A stretch of 64,000 nucleotides of DNA from Metaphire vulgaris (taxonomy: Eukaryota; Annelida; Clitellata; Crassiclitellata; Megascolecidae): assembly GCA_018105865.1 (NCBI GenBank), contig CM030835.1, positions 7,483,316 to 7,547,315 of the forward strand. The letters are read 5' to 3'. Below the pieces are notes generated by a model that saw only the letters and a list, made by a program, of their open reading frames with translations, did no database searches and was not told where the DNA came from. The translations under genes were made by a program, and so were the position numbers. Below are positions 40,000 through 51,109 of the stretch, in pieces; the stretch's first letter is position 1; every line of letters begins with the position of its first letter.

Positions 40000-41355
40000 T
40001 GTCTTAGTTTTTTACTCATTTTATTCAAAAATAACATTTTAAAAATATCCGCGATTATTATCACGTTACAAAAGCTTCGACGGAGAGGAACATAAAATAG
40101 ATAGTCTACGAATAAACCTAAAAGCCAAGTGCAAAATACGTCGTCGGCCTAAATGACGATTTTATTACAGATTCAAATATTTTAGTGAAAGATTACCGTC
40201 GACGTCTTTAAAGCACGAATTCCGAAGACTTGAAAGCGCACCTTCCATGTAAGGTCACGCCGGTAGTTGAGACAGGACTTTGTGAAAATAACCCAAGTAC
40301 TGTAGAGTTGGTTTCGTTTTACAGTAAATGTCATAACGACTGAGAAGAAAAGCAACTGAAAACGTGTATTTCCACCATTAGGGTCGTTACGAAGATTCAA
40401 AGGTCAACTGAATTTCTATTATTAGGCCTATTTCTTTTTTTGGATTGACATTAAAAAATGGAAGACGAAACGCAAATTACGTTCTAAATTTCTAATCGTT
40501 TATAGGCAAAAGACTTCTAGAAATAACGTCCTAAGCGTCCTTCATTGAATCCAAGAAGGAGCATTCTTCATATCAATACTTTGCTATGTCTGTAGCATTC
40601 GTTTTAAATAATTGAGTAAAGTTTGAGTTCATGTGCTGCCACAGGAAATGCAAAGAATTGCGATAAATCTCACTGAGACGTCTTCGCGAGATATCGTTGT
40701 TTTGCTTCAATTTTTAAGAGAAGTAAATTAATTGCGTGTCCAGCAATTGTGACTTTTGAAGACATTTTCAACTTAAAACAGTCTAATATTCGGCATATAA
40801 TTATTAGATAGGCATACATAATGATTTACTAATTATAATGAATAAAATAAGAAAACTAATAAGAGCTGATATCATATGGGAATCAATCGACCAAATGCAC
40901 TTTTCAACTCGAGTGGCAAAGTAAATCTTCGACTGAACAGCAGCAAGTGCAGCCTGAGAGGAAGAATCAACGAGACCAGACAGTGGCCGACTTCACGTCT
41001 TAAAAGCAGATGGCGAAGAAGGAAAACGATTCAAAGATAAGAAACACAGCGGGTAAAATGGAGAGCACTTGAGTGGCCCTGGAGACACATCAACGGCGAG
41101 ACGCTTAGACGCTAGATCAGGGATAGACTTTGACACACGCATACCCATCGGTGAAGATTACTAAAACGTTATCAATCAACTACACGACAATTGCACGCGA
41201 ATCGCAATGACAGTGTCAATGTGCCAAAAAATTAAGTGAGGGGCTTAGCCCCAAGGCGCTTTCTTAAAGGATACGCTGACAAAAGTCTTCGCCTAATTTG
41301 AAGGACAAATTAATCATTGGGCGGGGGCTAGGCATCAACATCCCATGTAGCTGTC
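40000..41355. other. Intergenic stretch
   Basis: I see no element with clear ends and no convincing exon here. Part (40900-41200) has repeat-like, GAAGA-rich composition but no recognised motif. Confidence 0.45.
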
Positions 41356-41898
41356 CAAGGGCGGTTCCGCTTTGGGGATGACTGGGAGATGTGTCCCCCC
41401 CCATCGACCCACCAAAATATATCAACCTTTATTCGCAAACTCAGATAACACAAACTACAAGTAAACATAATTCTTAACTAACACTTACACATTCTGTTAT
41501 TACACATTCTGTATGCTTGTGTGGTGTTGATGAATTTCTGAGACAATGTCATTGACAAATTCTCTTCCAGAAAACTCGACCTTACACTATGACTTTGTGC
41601 AACCAAACTAAAATGGCTTTTATGCATTGTCAATTCTGAACACTACATTTTATAAATAAAATCTACAGATTTCTTCTAAACCGTTTCTAGACGGAACAAT
41701 CATTCGAAAAGAATGTTTAAAACAGCTTTTTGTAAAAAAAATAGTAGGTCTATATAGTATATACGTTATGAGAACTAGCGGTCAGTGTACATATAATTCT
41801 TTTGACAATTGGCGGGATCTTCTTAGAAATTCATTGCATCCCCCACCAAAAGTGGGGGATGCAATGGACTGAACCAAAAGTTCTCGGAACCGCCACTG
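41356..41898. mobile_element. Non-autonomous hAT-type element, 543 bp
   Basis: The ends CAAGGGCGGTTCCGCTTTGG and TCGGAACCGCCACTG are inverted. The 8-bp TSD is TAGCTGTC (41348-41355) and TAACTGTC (41899-41906). No open frame. Confidence 0.85.
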
Positions 41899-42463
41899 TA
41901 ACTGTCATTGATGGACTGGTCGAGGACGCTACGTAAACCAGCTAGTCAGCTACGAGTCAGTTTTTCAGCTGTTAAGTCTTCGAGTCTCCATGAAGCTGAG
42001 GAACTGACGATGGAGTAGGTCTATAGGGGACATACGATTCAAGACGCAGCCGGCCCAATAATAATACTTGTAATGTACGAAGCCACTAAGACAATCGCTA
42101 AATTGTTATAGTTCTTTTATGAATTAATTAAATTTAATTAATTAATTATAATTTACTGTTACTTATATTGTAGTTTGTCAATATTTTCTCTAGCACTGCT
42201 ATACTTTTCTCGTATAACGTCCGCTGTTAAGTGGTCGATATCACCAAATCCCCATTTACTGAGCTCCACACAGCCTCTAAAAATTGAATATGGTTATACT
42301 CCATTGAATCGCCCATTCAAAGGTGCACAAAAACTGGTATTTCACATTGTTGATTTTCACGTACCAACAGGTAGATATAACCGTCAAACATAACCATCCT
42401 ACAGAAATAATTTTAAAAGAGTTTAGGATTTTCGCGTATCAAATGCCAAAATTGCGCGGCTAA

Positions 42464-42512
42464 GCAATCAGTGTCAGTCGTCACTAATTAGTTCACGACT
42501 GACACTGATTGC
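42464..42512. repeat. Perfect inverted repeat, 18-bp arms
   Basis: GCAATCAGTGTCAGTCGT (42464-42481) and its exact complement (42495-42512) are separated by 13 bases. They can form a stable hairpin. No terminus-like flanks are seen, and the function is unknown. Confidence 0.9.
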
Positions 42513-43083
42513 GCGTGTATACTGTCATTTATGCTGATAAATGCCATTAAACGCATAGTCTTGGCAATCGCATCAGATTTGACACTGTTTACTGTCCAGT
42601 GCAAATATTACTACACATGAAGGATGCACTTTTATAGCACCACTTCTAATGTCCCTTGGTATCAATCCATAATAAAATGCGTTGATGCTCTGAATGTCTG
42701 TTTTTTGCATAATTTACATTAACGTTTTACTCTACTGTCTCGAAATTGAAGCCCTTGGTTCACGATGAGCACAGGTCCTAATGCCGTTACTGCATTTCAA
42801 TTATCCAAAACTGTTGTTTTTTGCGCGGTCTACAATGCTAGAGTTAGGGTTAGGATTAGAGATTTGATCAGAATTAATAAAAACACCCAATCAGCGAAAC
42901 TTTGCCGGGGTGGTATCGTGGTGGTATCTGCACATGGATGCCTTAAGTAAAATGGACGTAGGCCTATCTTAGTTATCCCAGTATCAAAAAGATCGTGCAA
43001 TATGTAAAATGTAGGCATCTTGAAAACGCCCTGACAAAAACTCATAATGTCTCTGAAAAATGTAAGTTAACCGAGAGGCTGGC

Positions 43084-43260
43084 CAGGGCGCGATTTGTAG
43101 GGGGAAGGGGGCTCCCCCTCACTGCCCAACTGCATCCGCCCTACTGCTACATCCCCCACCACTACATCCCCCCACTGCTACACTTCCCCAACAACTACAT
43201 TCCCCCCAAGCTAGACATATTCCCCCCCCCCCACTGCTCCAGATCACAAATCGCACCATG
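43084..43260. mobile_element. Non-autonomous hAT-type element, family 3
   Basis: It begins CAGGGCGCGATTTGTAGGGG and ends CACAAATCGCACCATG. The body is nearly the same as 39277-39440 (CACTTCCCCAACAACTACA). The TSD is unclear: AGGCTGGC against GGGGTGGC if the end is shifted by one base. Confidence 0.8.
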
Positions 43261-43716
43261 GGGTGGCGACCATCCCCTTATCAGTGTGAGGGTCGACTAA
43301 CTAACTTACTTACTCACTCACCCACTCACTCGCTCGCTCACTTACTTACTTACTGACTTCTACAGCTTTATTTTTAAAATGCATTCGACATGTTGTGTGT
43401 GTATAATCAGATCAACTGTACAGTAATATTATAATGCACTACCGGTTAACACGAGTGTTCTGCTTGACGTACACATTTGAACATTCACCAGGATGTTTTT
43501 ATAAGGTGTCACTGTTGACATAATAATGTGTAGCGTGTGTATGCGTTTGTGGATGTGTGGTTTTTTCGTATATTTGTCGTTTTAGCACATTCGATTTCCT
43601 AGTGCAATCGTCTCCTCCTCTGTATGTGTGTGTGTGTGTGTGTGTTCGTGCTTGTATATGTTCAAACGTTTATAGGCACACAGCGATGCTATACAAAGAA
43701 TCACAGCCGGTGCATC

Positions 43717-43854
<138 letters not shown>

Positions 43855-43965
43855 ATCTGCACAGTCGGTCGCAGACCTCTTAACTAAGAATCGATTAGTT
43901 GTTGTCTCGCTATCTGGACTGATCTATCGCATCCGTCTATGCGTTCCATTTCCCGCTATCAGTCT

Positions 43966-44137
43966 GATAATCGAGGCAGCGCCGAACCCCAGGAACACGG
44001 AGTACATGCGCTGTGGGTGGACTGGCGAGATATTTACAGGCAGTCAGATGCCAGATTCTTATGACTATTTGCTCCGGGAGGTCGAAGTCAGTAATCAGCT
44101 CCGGAAGAAAAAAGCAGTGCCTGCGGACAAATAGCCC
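43966..44137 (+). CDS. Candidate terminal exon, unrecognised protein
   Basis: After a CTATCAG acceptor-like site a frame reads LIIEAAPNPRNTEYM, RCGWTGEIFTGSQM and PDSYDYLLREVEVSNQL. It ends KKKAVPADK with TAG at 44135-44137. The composition is not repetitive and looks like real protein. The opposite strand also has an 84-codon frame here, so which strand (if either) is coding is open. No family is recognised. Confidence 0.25.
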
Positions 44138-44216
44138 AGCAGCGAAATTGCGAAAATGCACAAATGCAATCGTATATCGCCGCAAAGACAAAGAGCTTTG
44201 CGCTAATTTAGAGCGA

Positions 44217-44217
44217 T

Positions 44218-44294
<77 letters not shown>
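44217..44294. repeat. (GA)n microsatellite
   Basis: Almost uninterrupted GA run. Confidence 0.97.
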
Positions 44295-44297
<3 letters not shown>

Positions 44298-45045
44298 AGT
44301 TAAAGATAAGAGGTCTTGTAAAGGTCTCTGCTGTCGTTTATCGTTTAAAAATATAAACTACAGTGTATCGAACGGTTGTTGCATTGTGTCTTCAGTGTCT
44401 CTTTACAGTATAAACGGATCGAATCTGGGTTGTACCTGTAGAAGTTTTGTGTGTGTGTGTGTGTTAGCGTGTGTGTGAGCGTGTGCATTTGTAGCTGAAA
44501 CTTACCTAGATAAATTTCAGTTATCTTAGACCTATTAAAATGACTCAGACAGACAGACGGACGGACGGATGGACAGACACTCAGACAGGCAGACACTGTA
44601 GATCGATAGATATAGATGCAGATTCTGGATTTGCAGCAAATTCCTAGACTCTGAGTATTCAAACTTAGCTCTCGAACATTTTTGAATTCGAATCAAAACA
44701 CTCCTCCTAGAGACCTAGACAACGCTAGAAGAAAACGATCTGGCTTAAAAGGCTGCCTTTGACTATCAACCAGATCTACTTTCTTTAGAACGAAGAGGAG
44801 ATCGATAGCGGGAGTTGCGTAGAAACATTTGATACTAAAAATTACTTGAGTTTGATCAACGGCTGTTGATGCAAGTCATCAAGTATTCTAGACGGCAGTA
44901 TAGTTCAGTTTATATGGCGCATGACGGTAGAGCATACCGTCACTGTGGAAAATCAATGCGCCTTCATTCAATTTCGCAGTCGTTTTACTGCTATAGACCT
45001 CGATCCGACGTTCATTCTGTCAGTGCCTGCGCGTTTGCGGCCTTG

Positions 45046-45749
45046 CATGGGCGTCCGGAGGGGGAGTGCTAGGGTGCAATTGCACCCATGGACAAATTGT
45101 GAAGTTATGGAAAAAGTAAAAAAGTAACATTACGAAAAAAGTAACCTTCAGTACTAGGTCAAAATATAAATTCATATAAGGGGCTGTCCATTAATTACGT
45201 CAACAAAATAGGGGAGGGGTTTTAAAAAGTTCGACAGTTGTTGACAGGGGGAGGAGGCGGGGGATCAAGAGAAGTTGACGTCAACAATTTCATTTTTTAC
45301 AAATTATAAAATATAGGAAATTTCTAGGAATACTATTTATTGCAATGGAAAAAGCGTGACAAGCGAAAAAACAAGGTCATCATCACAACATTATGACACT
45401 TGATAACAAAAGAAAGGAAAACTGGTCATCGCCGCAAAAATAATAACCTTCTAAACATTTTAGGGAGATCCGTCACTGATTTTAGTTGAGAGGGGTTCAA
45501 AAGTTTTTGACATAATTATAGGGTGGTCACTGAAAGTTGACAGTTGTTGACAAGGGGGGAGGGGGTCAAAAATTGTTGACACAATTAATGGACAGCCCCT
45601 AAGAATCCGATAAAAACCTTGTAGCCCTAAACAATTTATAAATGTATAGTCCAATAGATCTTTACAGTCTTGTTCAGTACTTTTTGTTTCTTTCGGCACA
45701 TGGCCCTGTTTTGCACTCCCATATGAAAAAAATTCTGCGAAAGCCCACG
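45046..45749. mobile_element. Family 6 hAT-type element split by a TA-target element
   Basis: It starts CATGGGCGTCCGGAGGG and ends GCGAAAGCCCACG. The flanks CGGCCTTG (45038-45045) and CGACTTTG (45750-45757) are a degraded 8-bp TSD. GGGTGCAATTGCACCC and TTTTGCACTCCCATATG match 15099-15291. A 421-bp palindromic-ended element (45179-45599) is inserted inside. Confidence 0.82.
45179..45599. mobile_element. TA-target MITE, family T1 (nested)
   Basis: The ends AGGGGCTGTCCATTAATT and AATTAATGGACAGCCCC are inverted and flanked by TA on both sides, as in Tc1/mariner-like MITEs. The interior repeats TTGACAGTTGTTGACA and carries one GACAAGCGAAAAAACAAGG motif. The second copy at 57328-58216 has the same ends and TA target. 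Confidence 0.85.
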
Positions 45750-46642
45750 CGACTTTGTCTTGCCACAACCGTTATCTTCCTACTATAGGTTTTGTAATTC
45801 AAAGTCGCTTAAACCGGGGGCAGTTAGTAGTGTTAAGTCCAAATATCGTGCGCAGTCATTGTCGGAGTCCAATCATTAGAGCACAAAAATTACTATACTA
45901 GGTTTGAACTGGGTGTGTGATTTTCCAGTGAAATTGACGACAGAGAGAATTTTGATTTACCTTTTATACTTTTGGTTAAGAAGATACGTTTGAGGTAGAT
46001 CATCTTCAGTGACTTTTGGCCGTTACCAACTTTCGAAAAATCTTGACAAGCAAAAAAGGTCGTCACCTATTACGCGCGTTTAAAAATTTTTGGTCAGCAG
46101 CGCCAAGGGGGTTGACCCTCAAAACCGCGTCCGAAAATAAATTTTAAAAATACATGGAAGCACATTCTAAAAATTTTCTTCGCCACCCAAGGGGGGTTTA
46201 ACCCCATTGACTACGCCACTGGTGCTGATGAAACAGTTTCACACGCCAGTGCAGAGTCACGATAACTGAAATTTTCTCTGGCTTTAGCTTATTAATCCAG
46301 ACTTGGTTAGGTAATTAATAATTCACCATTGATCTAATAATTATCTGGACAAGAATGCCAAGAGTCATTGCGATTCGCGAGACCGTGGAATCCATTGATG
46401 GGCCATTAGCTCACGACAAATAAAAATATTCAGCCGCACTGTTCATGATGCTAAAAATGATTTTGAAAGACATATTAATTATTGATGCCAGACGGATAGG
46501 CCTACTGATTCAGAACTGACCTTTGGGTGAGTTGGTGGGGGTTAAAGTCAGAGTGACTTCGACTCCGTATTCGCTTTTTCACAGGAGCAACAGGGAGGTT
46601 TACTCCCAAACATATGTTTTTTCGACAGCCGGTGGGGTCGGA

Positions 46643-46844
46643 TAGTGGCGGCTCTAGGATTTGGCAAGTGGGAGGGCCGTTGGGGTGGCAACTTCTAATC
46701 ATGGGGGGCAACCATTTGTTGTTTAATGTATGTAGCATTAAGTATAGGGTCCCAACTGGGGGGCACTGGGGGGCAGGCACTCAATAGGGGGCACGGGCCC
46801 CTGGGCCCTCTGGCCCCTCTGGCCCCCCAGTGGAGCCGCCACAG
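46643..46844. mobile_element. Non-autonomous hAT-type element, family 7
   Basis: TIRs are TAGTGGCGGCTCTAGGATT and AGTGGAGCCGCCACAG. There is a perfect 8-bp TSD, GGGTCGGA, at 46635-46642 and 46845-46852. It is about the same length as 37751-37945 and shares most of its sequence. Confidence 0.92.
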
Positions 46845-47363
46845 GGGTCGGATGACCACAGACCAACATTTCCGAACCCTAGCAGGTGGACGCTGTTTGA
46901 GAAATACATGTATACCACGCACTGCTTCGCTTGCAACTCTCGGTTTTTCCAAATTTTTCCTAGACCTGACGAGATATTTTCAAGCGCTTTGAGGCGACTG
47001 CAGGGAGTTTCATTTACACATTGATTATGAACTATTTCTAGATATATTTGCTATGGGTTTACTAAGTTATTACCATTTTACCCAAGGTGTCAGGATATCG
47101 AGTGTTTTTCTTAATTGCAATCAATGTCCTTAAACCAAATCCTAATTCTGTCCTAGCAGAACATCCAATAGGAAGAACAGTTTAGGGTATTCTAGGTGCA
47201 GTAACAGTGCCACTGCCACAAACCCCACTTAGACCAAAAACTTCAATTTCAAGATGGAAAGTCGGCCGTGATGATCTTGATAATAATGAACTCAGTGCAT
47301 ATTTCGCATCCATCAAAAGCTCGCACGATTTGCTTATGGCAAGTCAAATGTGGTACCAAATAC

Positions 47364-47364
<1 letters not shown>

Positions 47365-47413
<49 letters not shown>

Positions 47414-47492
47414 TCATCATCATCATCTTTGCTTTCTGCCAGCTCATCAGCGGCAATAGCTAGATACAAAAGCTCCAATAAGATATATAATG

Positions 47493-47539
<47 letters not shown>

Positions 47540-47897
47540 TATGGTCTTCCACTCTATGCATACATAGCAAGGGAGAAAGTTTCGTGCAGTCGTTAACTTA
47601 AGTGACTAACTTTAATATTTAGCAAAATGAAACAGTCAAAAATCCTCCACTGGTATGATTCTCTTCCTCCATTGGATTGACTCTCGAATACCAAACTGCT
47701 TTTTGACACTACAGTACTATTTCTGTTTTAGCAACTTCAGATATTATATATATATATAATTTAACATAGGAACTTCTATAGTGCCATTATAATAATGAAA
47801 TTGATATCGATTGATGATTGCTAAGTATAATCATAATCCTCCATTGTCAGATCCAATAAGTCAGTCCCATTTTTCGGTGCCAATTATGACGGACGGT

Positions 47898-47945
<48 letters not shown>
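47365..47945. repeat. Three (TA)n microsatellites
   Basis: TA runs at 47365-47411, 47495-47537 and 47901-47945. The first is followed by ATC triplets. Nothing gene-like is seen between them. Confidence 0.93.
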
Positions 47946-47951
<6 letters not shown>

Positions 47952-48768
47952 ATTCATATGTACGGGGCAGGTTTAGTCTTGCTCGAAATGTCATAAGAGA
48001 CTCAGCGGAGCCGACCAATGCACGCACACCCCGATATTTTCACGTGAGTTTGTATGCATGGGGCGAATTTTGTGCGGATTAAAGCATAGTGTTCGATCGT
48101 TTTAAAAAGTAAAAAAGTAGAGGGGCTCGGACGACCCACCGCGAAATTTTCTATGACAACTGGGAGCCTGGGATTGTCCCCTGTCATTTGGGGGATTTAA
48201 CCTTCCATCCTCGACAAATCGCCTGCAGTATTTGCTCAATTGTAGGATGGAACAGATGGCGAGCGAGACTTAGCTCGATCACAGTACACAATCCTCGTGC
48301 GTCCCTTTCCCGGTGCCTCTCTATACGACTCCTTCCTAGCATCCAACGTATTAAGACAATTTATACATCCAGACAGACAGACAGACAGACAGATGCGTCT
48401 TAAGGCACTTTAATAAACAGACAGACAGACAGACAGAGCGATACAAGAGTCCCACAGACGCACAAGTGCACAACGATGCCAATTTAGCCTGAAAGACATG
48501 CGCACTCGACCAGGTCTTCTTACCTCTACCATCGGTCGGCTGCTGCGGCTGCTGGCATTACTGATGCGCGGCTCTGTTCGTCCGTCTTTGCGAATGCTTC
48601 TGTCCGGGTAACTGAACCGATCGCTGCTGTCGCCAGCGCCATCGCATCCCTATCACTGCTGCTGCTGCTGCTGCGGTGTGCCTGCAACCACTAGAAGCGA
48701 CCGTTCGACCATTGCTACACTACCACGACGGCGAAGACGACGTCGTCGTCGTCAGAGTGTCCAGCTAG

Positions 48769-48780
48769 TGCGCATGCGCA
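48769..48780. promoter_or_regulatory. NRF-1-like palindrome in CpG-rich tract
   Basis: TGCGCATGCGCA is a full NRF-1-type palindrome within a CpG-dense region. A good donor-like site on the - strand (GTAGAG|GTAAGAAG, near 48520) lies nearby. A TSS for a - strand transcript is possible but unproven. Confidence 0.25.
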
Positions 48781-49251
48781 CATCTTCCCAACTGTCCATT
48801 GGCGACCGCTTCAATAATGTCTGCAGGACCGCAGTTTCTGAATGCTGCTGCTGCTGCATTGCAAATAGGTCACGAATTGATTGCTTAGACAAGAAAGGAA
48901 GATTGGCTGCTTCTTCCATGACGATGGAAATTCTCCGCTGCTGCAGTAGAGTCGTGAGAAATGGAGCAAGCGTCTCAATGGGGTCAAGGTGACGCCATCA
49001 CGATGGACGTAACCTCTGCAATCGAAGGAGCAGAGAACGAAGTGAGAACGGGAAGTTCTCTCTCTGATTGCATTAACCTTACCATCCATGAACTGGTGGT
49101 AATCTTCAGCAGAGAAACTCGACGGCGCCGTCACCGGCGACGCTGCTTGGCGCCTCGTTGGCACTGGGACCGGGACAGAAAGAAGAGAGGGGAACGGAGG
49201 AAGAGAGGGCGCCACGTTGACTCGACACAAGAGGACCGAGACCGAAGGAGA

Positions 49252-49253
<2 letters not shown>

Positions 49254-49290
<37 letters not shown>
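49254..49290. repeat. (CAG)n microsatellite
   Basis: Twelve or so CAG units within the duplicated GC-rich tract. A - strand frame of 241 codons crosses it as poly-Ala. Confidence 0.93.
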
Positions 49291-50676
49291 TGAGCACGCA
49301 ACCGGTAGCTCGATCTCGAGGTCTTCGATATTCTTCCCCACAATCCTCGTGCGTCCCTTTCCCGGTGCCTCTCTATACGACTCCTTCCTGGCATCCATCG
49401 CAGCGTCGCTTCCGATGCATTGTGGTCGGTCCCCCCGCCATACCCTCCCCACCCCACCCCACCCATCACACTTCCTGCACATATTTGGCTGCGGCCGGAG
49501 AATTTCTAGATTTGCAAAATGACGTTTCAGTCTCATGGTTTGTCGCTTTGCGTCCTCCCGTGGGAACTCTTTCCCAATCCCAGTTTTGTTTTCCGGAACG
49601 AATATTCAGTAGCCCTCCTCTGAGCGTCCGTCGTCGTCGTCGCCGCTCGATCGCAGTGCGGGGCGCCGATGGCATTGATTGCACCGACAGAGTCTAAGAA
49701 TCCCGAATTCCCCTATTCCACGGAGAAAGAACAACGGTGAAATTCGAAATTATAACGCAGTGTTGAAGCGCGATGCTTGATTCTTTAAATTTCGCCGCGC
49801 ACTCGATTTCGATCAAACTGGATACTAATTTGGAACTATACAAATAGCGAAAAAATAACATTAAATCGCACGATCAGTTTCTTGGCAGCCACACGCGGCG
49901 CCGTTTCGCTCGGTCCACTACCGAAATGCATTCGGTTCCCAGTCTCATGGTTTGTCGCTTTGCGTCCTCCCGTGGCATTGAACTCTTTCCAATCCCCATT
50001 CCCAGCCAGTAGTAGAGAAAGCAGCAGAGAAGCGCCGTGTTTGACCGTGTTTTGTCCTGATTAGGGACCGTGCGTTTCGCTCGGTCCACCTAAATGCATT
50101 CGGTTCGGATTACGATAATCCGCAATCTCTGTTTGATTTAAAGCGTAAGAGATTGCAGATCATGATTGGCACGATCAAGGACCGTGCGTTTCAAGAGTTC
50201 TTCAGTCCACTGGTAAATGAATTCGGTAATTATATCTAAATCTTGTTTCTTCAAAATCAAATTTAGAAGATATATAAAGATTATATATGAGATTCCGTAT
50301 TTCGACGCATATATATATAATCATCTTTATTCTGTTTGATCCAACAGTTGACTGTTTATGGACAAATCAACTGAACAAAACTAAATAATAAAAAAATTAA
50401 AATTAATAATCAAATCGGCGCATTCTTTACACAGATCATAATCTTGCCCTCAGACAAGATCTAACGACGAGCAAAACAGTGGCTTCTTCTCATATCTATT
50501 AACGATCAATCGATCTTGCATACTATCCGTCAGGATTCTGTCACATTATCTGCCTCACAGGCCTATTCACCTTGAATCAGTCTATTGTGCAAGAGTTCTT
50601 CAGTCTCTTGCTGGTAACTGAATTAGCAACGAGTAATTATATCTATGACATCTTGTTTTATCAAAATCTAAATTTA

Positions 50677-50679
<3 letters not shown>

Positions 50680-50725
<46 letters not shown>
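50680..50725. repeat. (TA)n microsatellite and a 21-bp direct repeat
   Basis: A TA run is followed at 50741-50783 by two copies of a GATATCCGGACAAGTGT unit. Confidence 0.93.
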
Positions 50726-50727
<2 letters not shown>

Positions 50728-51109
50728 AAGGCGATATTTGAAGATATCCGGACAAGTGTTTATGATATCCGGACAAGTGTATATAGAACAGAAATACAAG
50801 TGTTGGATGGTGGTTGCGTTGCTCTATGGATCGCAAGACTAGCTGAAATGAATCCGTCGATACTCATATATTAAGTGATTTGTGTCTAAATTGTTTATTC
50901 GGCAGAACGCAAACCCTGTTCCAGATCATGTGTCAGCTTGTGTTCGATCCCAAGTCCAAGTCATTCACATGTCCACCGACCCGGAGTCAACATTAATACG
51001 GTCTGCAGGGCGTTTTATAGTTGAATACTAATGCTTAAAAGCAAAGCGCTACATAAATCGATTATTTGGATTTAAAAACTTAATTTTGTGTAATGTCATC
51101 CAACGCGGG

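Larger units (their letters stand above)
48271..50270. repeat. Cluster of local duplications
   Basis: 48271-48345 matches 49308-49398 (shared CCCTTTCCCGGTGCCTCT and TATACGACTCCTTCC). 49528-49583 matches 49939-50003 (shared CAGTCTCATGGTTTGTCGC). GTTTCGCTCGGTCCAC recurs at 49905 and 50076. 50170-50270 resembles 50580-50680 (shared AGAGTTCTTCAGTC). The copies differ by point changes and small indels, some in multiples of three. Confidence 0.85.

Noticed and set aside
46170..46235. GACTACGCCACTG end at about 46209-46221
   Set aside because: The left partner could not be found, so no bounded element is claimed.
48811..49536. Longest frame in the window (241 codons, - strand)
   Set aside because: It crosses a CAG microsatellite and duplicated GC-rich segments and has no recognised domain. 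Kept only as part of the duplication finding.
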